Source: an uncultured Eubacteriaceae bacterium (GTDB taxonomy: Bacteria; Bacillota; Clostridia; Eubacteriales; UBA1433). Taken from it: DNA of 7,559 bases. The position numbers were made by a program, and so were the translations under genes. Position 1 is the stretch's first letter. Every line of letters starts with the position of its first letter. Positions 5,739-7,559 of this stretch are shown here, in pieces. The stretch is from contig CALGIV010000260.1 of the NCBI GenBank assembly GCA_937914785.1, positions 1-7,559 of the forward strand. Direction: 5' to 3'. The notes under the pieces were generated by a model. The model ran no database searches, had not been told where the DNA came from, and worked only from the letters and a program-made list of their open reading frames with translations.

Positions 5739-6452
5739 ATGACAAAACCATTGATTGGCATAACCCCATTATGGGATGAAGAACAGAAAAGCTTTTGGAT
5801 GTTGCCGGGATATCTGGAAGGTATTTTGCGCTCAGGCGGGATCCCTGTAATAGTGCCGATGAATGCAGAAAGAAATGTAATTGCGCAGGTTGCCGAAGCG
5901 ATGGACGGCTTTTTATTTACCGGAGGCAGTGATATTTGCCCGTCGATGTATGCAGAAGAGGTCGCCCCTCTGTGCGGTGAGGTGCTGGAGTCGCGGGATG
6001 AGGCTGAAGCCGCGTTGTTTTTCGAAGCCGTGCAAAAGCGCTTTAAACCTGCGTTGGGCATTTGCCGCGGTTTGCAGTTATTCAATGTCCTGCTGGGCGG
6101 TACGCTCTATCAGGATTTGTCGCAGCGAAGCGGTACGCTGAACCATAAACAACAGCCGCCGTACGACAAACCGGTACACGGCGTATTGATCGATAAAGAG
6201 GAGAGGTTGTACCAGATTTTGAAAGCAGAAGAGATGCAGGTCAATAGCCGGCACCATCAGGGCGTTAAAAATCTGGCAGATGGATTGAAGGGATTGGCCT
6301 GGGCCGAAGACGGTGTTGTCGAGGCGATAGGAATGAAAGGGCGTGACGACGTAATAGCCGTTCAATGGCACCCGGAGCTTTTGCCTGAGGAAGAGGCAAG
6401 CCAGCGGCTATTTGCCTTTCTCATCGAAGTGGCAGGGCGTACCAAAAAGTAA
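5739..6452 (+). CDS. Gamma-glutamyl-gamma-aminobutyrate hydrolase family (peptidase C26, PuuD-like)
   Basis: This 237-residue protein is a class-I glutamine-amidotransferase-fold hydrolase. PuuD cleaves gamma-glutamyl-GABA to glutamate and GABA in putrescine breakdown, but many Firmicute relatives have untested gamma-glutamyl or amide substrates. The start MTKPLIGITPLW and GFLFTGGSDICPSMY (57-71, the oxyanion-loop glycines) are family marks. The nucleophile elbow is LGICRGLQLFN with Cys109; NHKQQPPYDKPVH and VNSRHHQGV (168-176) follow; QWHPE supplies His211 and Glu213 to complete the triad. The length is normal, so the enzyme should be active. The start is supported by AAAGGA about 8 bases upstream. 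No polyamine-pathway gene is nearby, so puuD is not assigned as a symbol. The gene stands alone between a terminator and AT-rich DNA. Confidence 0.9.
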   Translation: MTKPLIGITPLWDEEQKSFWMLPGYLEGILRSGGIPVIVPMNAERNVIAQVAEAMDGFLFTGGSDICPSMYAEEVAPLCGEVLESRDEAEAALFFEAVQKRFKPALGICRGLQLFNVLLGGTLYQDLSQRSGTLNHKQQPPYDKPVHGVLIDKEERLYQILKAEEMQVNSRHHQGVKNLADGLKGLAWAEDGVVEAIGMKGRDDVIAVQWHPELLPEEEASQRLFAFLIEVAGRTKK

Positions 6453-6487
6453 GATATCTGAACAGAGGTCTTTATAGACAAAATATT

Positions 6488-6532
6488 ATAGGCATATATT
6501 CAATATGAGAAGAGCCTATTTAAAAATTTTTT
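6488..6532 (+). terminator. Weak candidate terminator after the C26 hydrolase gene
   Basis: ATAGGC (6488-6493) pairs with GCCTAT (6514-6519), enclosing a 20-base segment with its own short ATAT/ATAT pairing. A six-T run at 6527-6532 lies seven bases after the stem rather than directly behind it. It is the only terminator-like element after the gene, but it is suboptimal. Confidence 0.35.
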
Positions 6533-6670
6533 GGTATATAGGATGCGTTTATATCGAAAAAAAATAGAGAGAAAGAAGATAAGTAAAGATATTGTCGAAA
6601 TTGATCAAATAAGTTTTCAGATACTTAAGCAATTGTGGCAGCGATGAAAAAAGAAAAAAACAGAATACAA

Positions 6671-6682
6671 TTATGATCATAA
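6671..6682. repeat. Perfect 12-bp palindrome TTATGATCATAA
   Basis: TTATGATCATAA is its own reverse complement. A related palindrome with the same ATGATCAT core lies at 7063-7076. Both are in the gene-poor AT-rich region and may be regulator sites or chance. Confidence 0.4.
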
Positions 6683-6870
6683 AACCAAAAATGTATTCTT
6701 CCAAGATCGTTATAAAATATCAGCATGAATAGATGGTCTGTTATCGGCATCAGATTTTCTCTGAAAGCAATGTCAAGTTTAAATATAAATAAAAAGGCTT
6801 ATTTACGCGAAAATAGTTTATTTTAATAGAAGTGATATAAGTTTTAGAGTGTTAAAAAAGAAAAATCATT

Positions 6871-6900
6871 TTGAAACAATTATGGACTTATGATTATAAT
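6871..6900 (+). promoter_or_regulatory. Orphan sigma-A-type promoter
   Basis: TTGAAA (6871-6876), an 18-base spacer and a perfect TATAAT (6895-6900) resemble a vegetative promoter on the + strand. No + strand gene follows, but a strong + strand terminator lies at 7181-7221, about 300 bases on. AT-rich DNA readily gives chance matches, so this is tentative. Confidence 0.4.
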
Positions 6901-7032
6901 ATGCTTTCGTGAAATTGGACGCATCATCCCTTTTCGTCGAAGAAAGTCAGAAAAGTGCCGTAGTGGCGTAAGGATGTCCTTATAGGTCAGAAAAAAGATT
7001 TCTTCAGGAAGCCGGTAGAAATATGATTGCAG
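6880..7032 (-). pseudogene. Possible decayed coding stretch (50 open codons, no start)
   Basis: Between a TAG (7035-7033) and a TAA (6882-6880) the - strand is open for 50 codons with protein-like composition, including KDILTPLRHFSDFLRRKG followed by MMRPISRK. There is no start codon near its beginning (only Met-Met at residues 36-37) and no ribosome site. The patch is less AT-rich than its surroundings. It could be a gene fragment, part of a dispersed intergenic repeat, or an accident of a structured RNA on the other strand. No family is recognised. Confidence 0.25.
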
Positions 7033-7062
7033 CTAAAAAGAAAAAGCAGATTTAGTTATGAA

Positions 7063-7076
7063 TATATGATCATATA
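7063..7076. repeat. Perfect 14-bp palindrome TATATGATCATATA
   Basis: This is a perfect palindrome sharing ATGATCAT with the one at 6671-6682. It sits about 105 bases upstream of the terminator hairpin at 7181-7211. No known operator is matched. Confidence 0.4.
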
Positions 7077-7135
7077 ATTGGATATTGTTTTACACTTTTT
7101 TAGCCCAGATCTTGTATAGTTAAGGTAATGGAGTT

Positions 7136-7179
7136 TTTTCGGCTTATTTATTATCTTTACGATAATTGTTGGCTGAAAG
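7136..7179 (+). other. Structured segment preceding the terminator (two nested stems)
   Basis: In + strand RNA, the outer arm TTTCGGC (7137-7143) pairs with GCTGAAA (7172-7178, one G-U pair and offset by the internal loop), and the inner arm ATTATC (7150-7155) pairs perfectly with GATAAT (7161-7166) around a five-base loop. It directly precedes the 13-bp terminator. Together they look like the 3' end of a small RNA or an attenuated leader, although no + strand gene follows within 340 bases. Confidence 0.35.
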
Positions 7180-7180
7180 C

Positions 7181-7221
7181 AACCTCCGATTTCAGGATGA
7201 AATCGGAGGTTTTGTTTCTTT
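7181..7221 (+). terminator. Strong intrinsic terminator with a 13-bp perfect stem
   Basis: AACCTCCGATTTC (7181-7193) pairs without mismatch with GAAATCGGAGGTT (7199-7211) around the loop AGGAT. On the + strand it runs into TTTTGTTTCTTT. On the - strand the hairpin is followed by GCTTTCAGCC, so it would not terminate well in that direction. No + strand gene lies upstream, which implies a non-coding + strand transcript ending here. The - strand 37-codon ORF ends inside the hairpin. Confidence 0.75.
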
Positions 7222-7305
7222 GTCGACTAATTCTTTTATCTTAGATAAGAATTGACGTAGTCGATCGATGCACTTTTTAATTATATTTTTAATATCGTCT
7301 AACAT
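7192..7305 (-). CDS. Small amphipathic-helix peptide ORF (37 aa), unrecognised
   Basis: The ORF starts at ATG 7305-7303 and ends at TGA 7194-7192. The peptide begins MLDDIKNIIKKCIDRLRQFL. Hydrophobic residues fall at 2, 5, 9, 12, 16, 19, 23 and 26, a perfect 3-4-3-4 heptad pattern, with further hydrophobics at 8, 13, 20 and 27; charged residues (9 K/R, 6 D/E) fill the other face. It would form a cationic amphipathic helix or short coiled coil, followed by a TKPPISS tail. There is no signal peptide or true membrane segment. A stop lies nine bases upstream of the ATG in frame, so the start is fixed, but no clear Shine-Dalgarno is seen. It follows the partial gene at 7359 by 53 bases on the same strand and may be co-transcribed. 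The pattern is too regular to dismiss, but short length and poor RBS keep confidence low. Confidence 0.4.
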   Translation of the reverse strand: MLDDIKNIIKKCIDRLRQFLSKIKELVDKETKPPISS

Positions 7306-7358
7306 GGTGTGTTATTAAATCTTTAGAAATAATGGCCTTTCTTTTAATTTATTGTTAT

Positions 7359-7559
7359 TTATGACAGCCTTATTGCTATTAAATAGCTGCTTCTGCCATA
7401 TTGAAATACGATTGGCGTGTCTTGACCATCTGTAGCAGTTAAAACCAACTTCATTTTATGGCCGCTTTGCAAATCATAAATAAACGAGTTATGATAATTG
7501 CTGTTTGGTGCCAAAGAATTTACTTCAGAGCAAACAAGGAGTTGGTCGTTTATATAAAC
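7359..7559 (-). CDS. C-terminal 66 residues of an unrecognised protein, running off the window
   Basis: The - strand is open from the window edge to TAA at 7361-7359, giving 66 codons of a C-terminus. The sequence alternates hydrophobic and polar residues (VYINDQLLVCSEVNS at the edge, then FIYDLQSGHKMKLVLTATDG and IVFQYGRSSYLIAIRLS), suggesting a beta-sandwich or other all-beta end domain. No catalytic motif, membrane segment or coiled coil is visible in this part, and I do not recognise a family. Codon use is more AT-rich (AAT, TTA, ATA, AAA) than in mnmG or noc, and it lies beyond the AT-rich gap, consistent with acquired DNA. The real extent and the start are outside the window. Confidence 0.7.
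   Translation of the reverse strand, partial: VYINDQLLVCSEVNSLAPNSNYHNSFIYDLQSGHKMKLVLTATDGQDTPIVFQYGRSSYLIAIRLS

Larger units (their letters stand above)
6453..7180. other. AT-rich stretch without a convincing intact gene
   Basis: More than 700 bases after the hydrolase gene carry no intact gene I can support. The DNA is visibly more AT-rich than everything to its left, with many A and T runs and stops in all frames. Short ORFs (6543-6647, 34 codons; 6725-6826, 33 codons) lack ribosome sites. It contains palindromes at 6671-6682 and 7063-7076, a promoter-like element at 6871-6900, and a somewhat GC-richer patch at about 6905-7035 that may be a decayed gene or structured RNA. It looks like decayed or recently acquired accessory DNA. 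Confidence 0.6.

Noticed and set aside
5025..5742. Alternative-frame ORFs over the EFR1 gene and its 3' end (5025-5477, 5497-5742)
   Set aside because: Arginine-rich or low-complexity shadows of the EFR1 frame; the second runs through the terminator hairpin.
6543..6647. 34-codon + strand ORF starting MRLYRKKIERKKISKDIVEI
   Set aside because: No Shine-Dalgarno, highly basic AT-driven composition and no recognisable family; could be a remnant but is not supportable as a gene.
6725..6826. 33-codon + strand ORF starting MNRWSVIGIRFSLKAMSS
   Set aside because: No ribosome site or promoter, and no periodicity or motif that would set it apart from chance in AT-rich DNA.
6841..6860. GTTTTAGAG start resembling a type II CRISPR repeat
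   Set aside because: Only the first nine bases fit, there is no second copy, spacer or cas gene, and the continuation is an A-rich run.
1..7559. parS (TGTTTCACGTGAAACA-like) or NBS (ATTTCCCGGGAAAT-like) sites for the Noc/ParB protein
   Set aside because: Reading both strands I found no sequence close to either palindrome in the window.

Overview
The window reads as chromosomal DNA from an anaerobic Firmicute of spore-forming ancestry. The evidence is a mnmG gene followed by a Noc-type ParB protein, a SipL-like SPOCS/LysM spore-coat protein, a DUF134 regulator and an EFR1-type flavodoxin/ferredoxin fusion. The mixed style of these genes would fit Negativicutes or Clostridia, but I cannot place the organism more closely. 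There are no tRNA or rRNA genes, CRISPR arrays or intact insertion sequences.

Layout. (1) 1-2274, + strand: the 3' part of mnmG (tRNA-U34 modification), with the start codon of a noc-like gene abutting its stop codon; the usual rsmG between them is missing. (2) 2281-2298: a perfect hairpin acting as a terminator between convergent units. (3) 2306-3088, - strand: a small unit with a DUF134 DNA-binding regulator and an unrecognised 49-residue cysteine-containing protein, preceded by a good promoter and a leader of about 170 bases that holds inverted and direct repeats. (4) 3125-4762, - strand: a single sipL-like gene with its own terminator and a possible sigma-E-like promoter. (5) 4796-5712, + strand: a divergently transcribed EFR1 flavodoxin/ferredoxin gene with a near-consensus sigma-A promoter and a clear terminator. 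(6) 5739-6452, + strand: a class-I glutamine-amidotransferase-like hydrolase of the PuuD (C26) family.

From 6453 to the end the DNA changes. It becomes strongly AT-rich, has no long ORF for about 900 bases, and carries a plausible promoter, palindromes, a possible decayed coding stretch and a 13-bp terminator hairpin. Beyond it, on the - strand, lie a 37-codon ORF predicted to form a strongly amphipathic helix and the last 66 codons of an unrecognised, beta-rich protein that runs off the window. The small ORF and the terminator overlap: the ORF's stop codon sits in the hairpin. This end looks like accessory DNA and is the most likely place for something undescribed.

The genes do not form one pathway. 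The left part is housekeeping (tRNA modification, chromosome/division control), the middle holds single-gene units for sporulation, redox and amide hydrolysis, and the right edge is a compositional boundary into probable foreign or decaying DNA.
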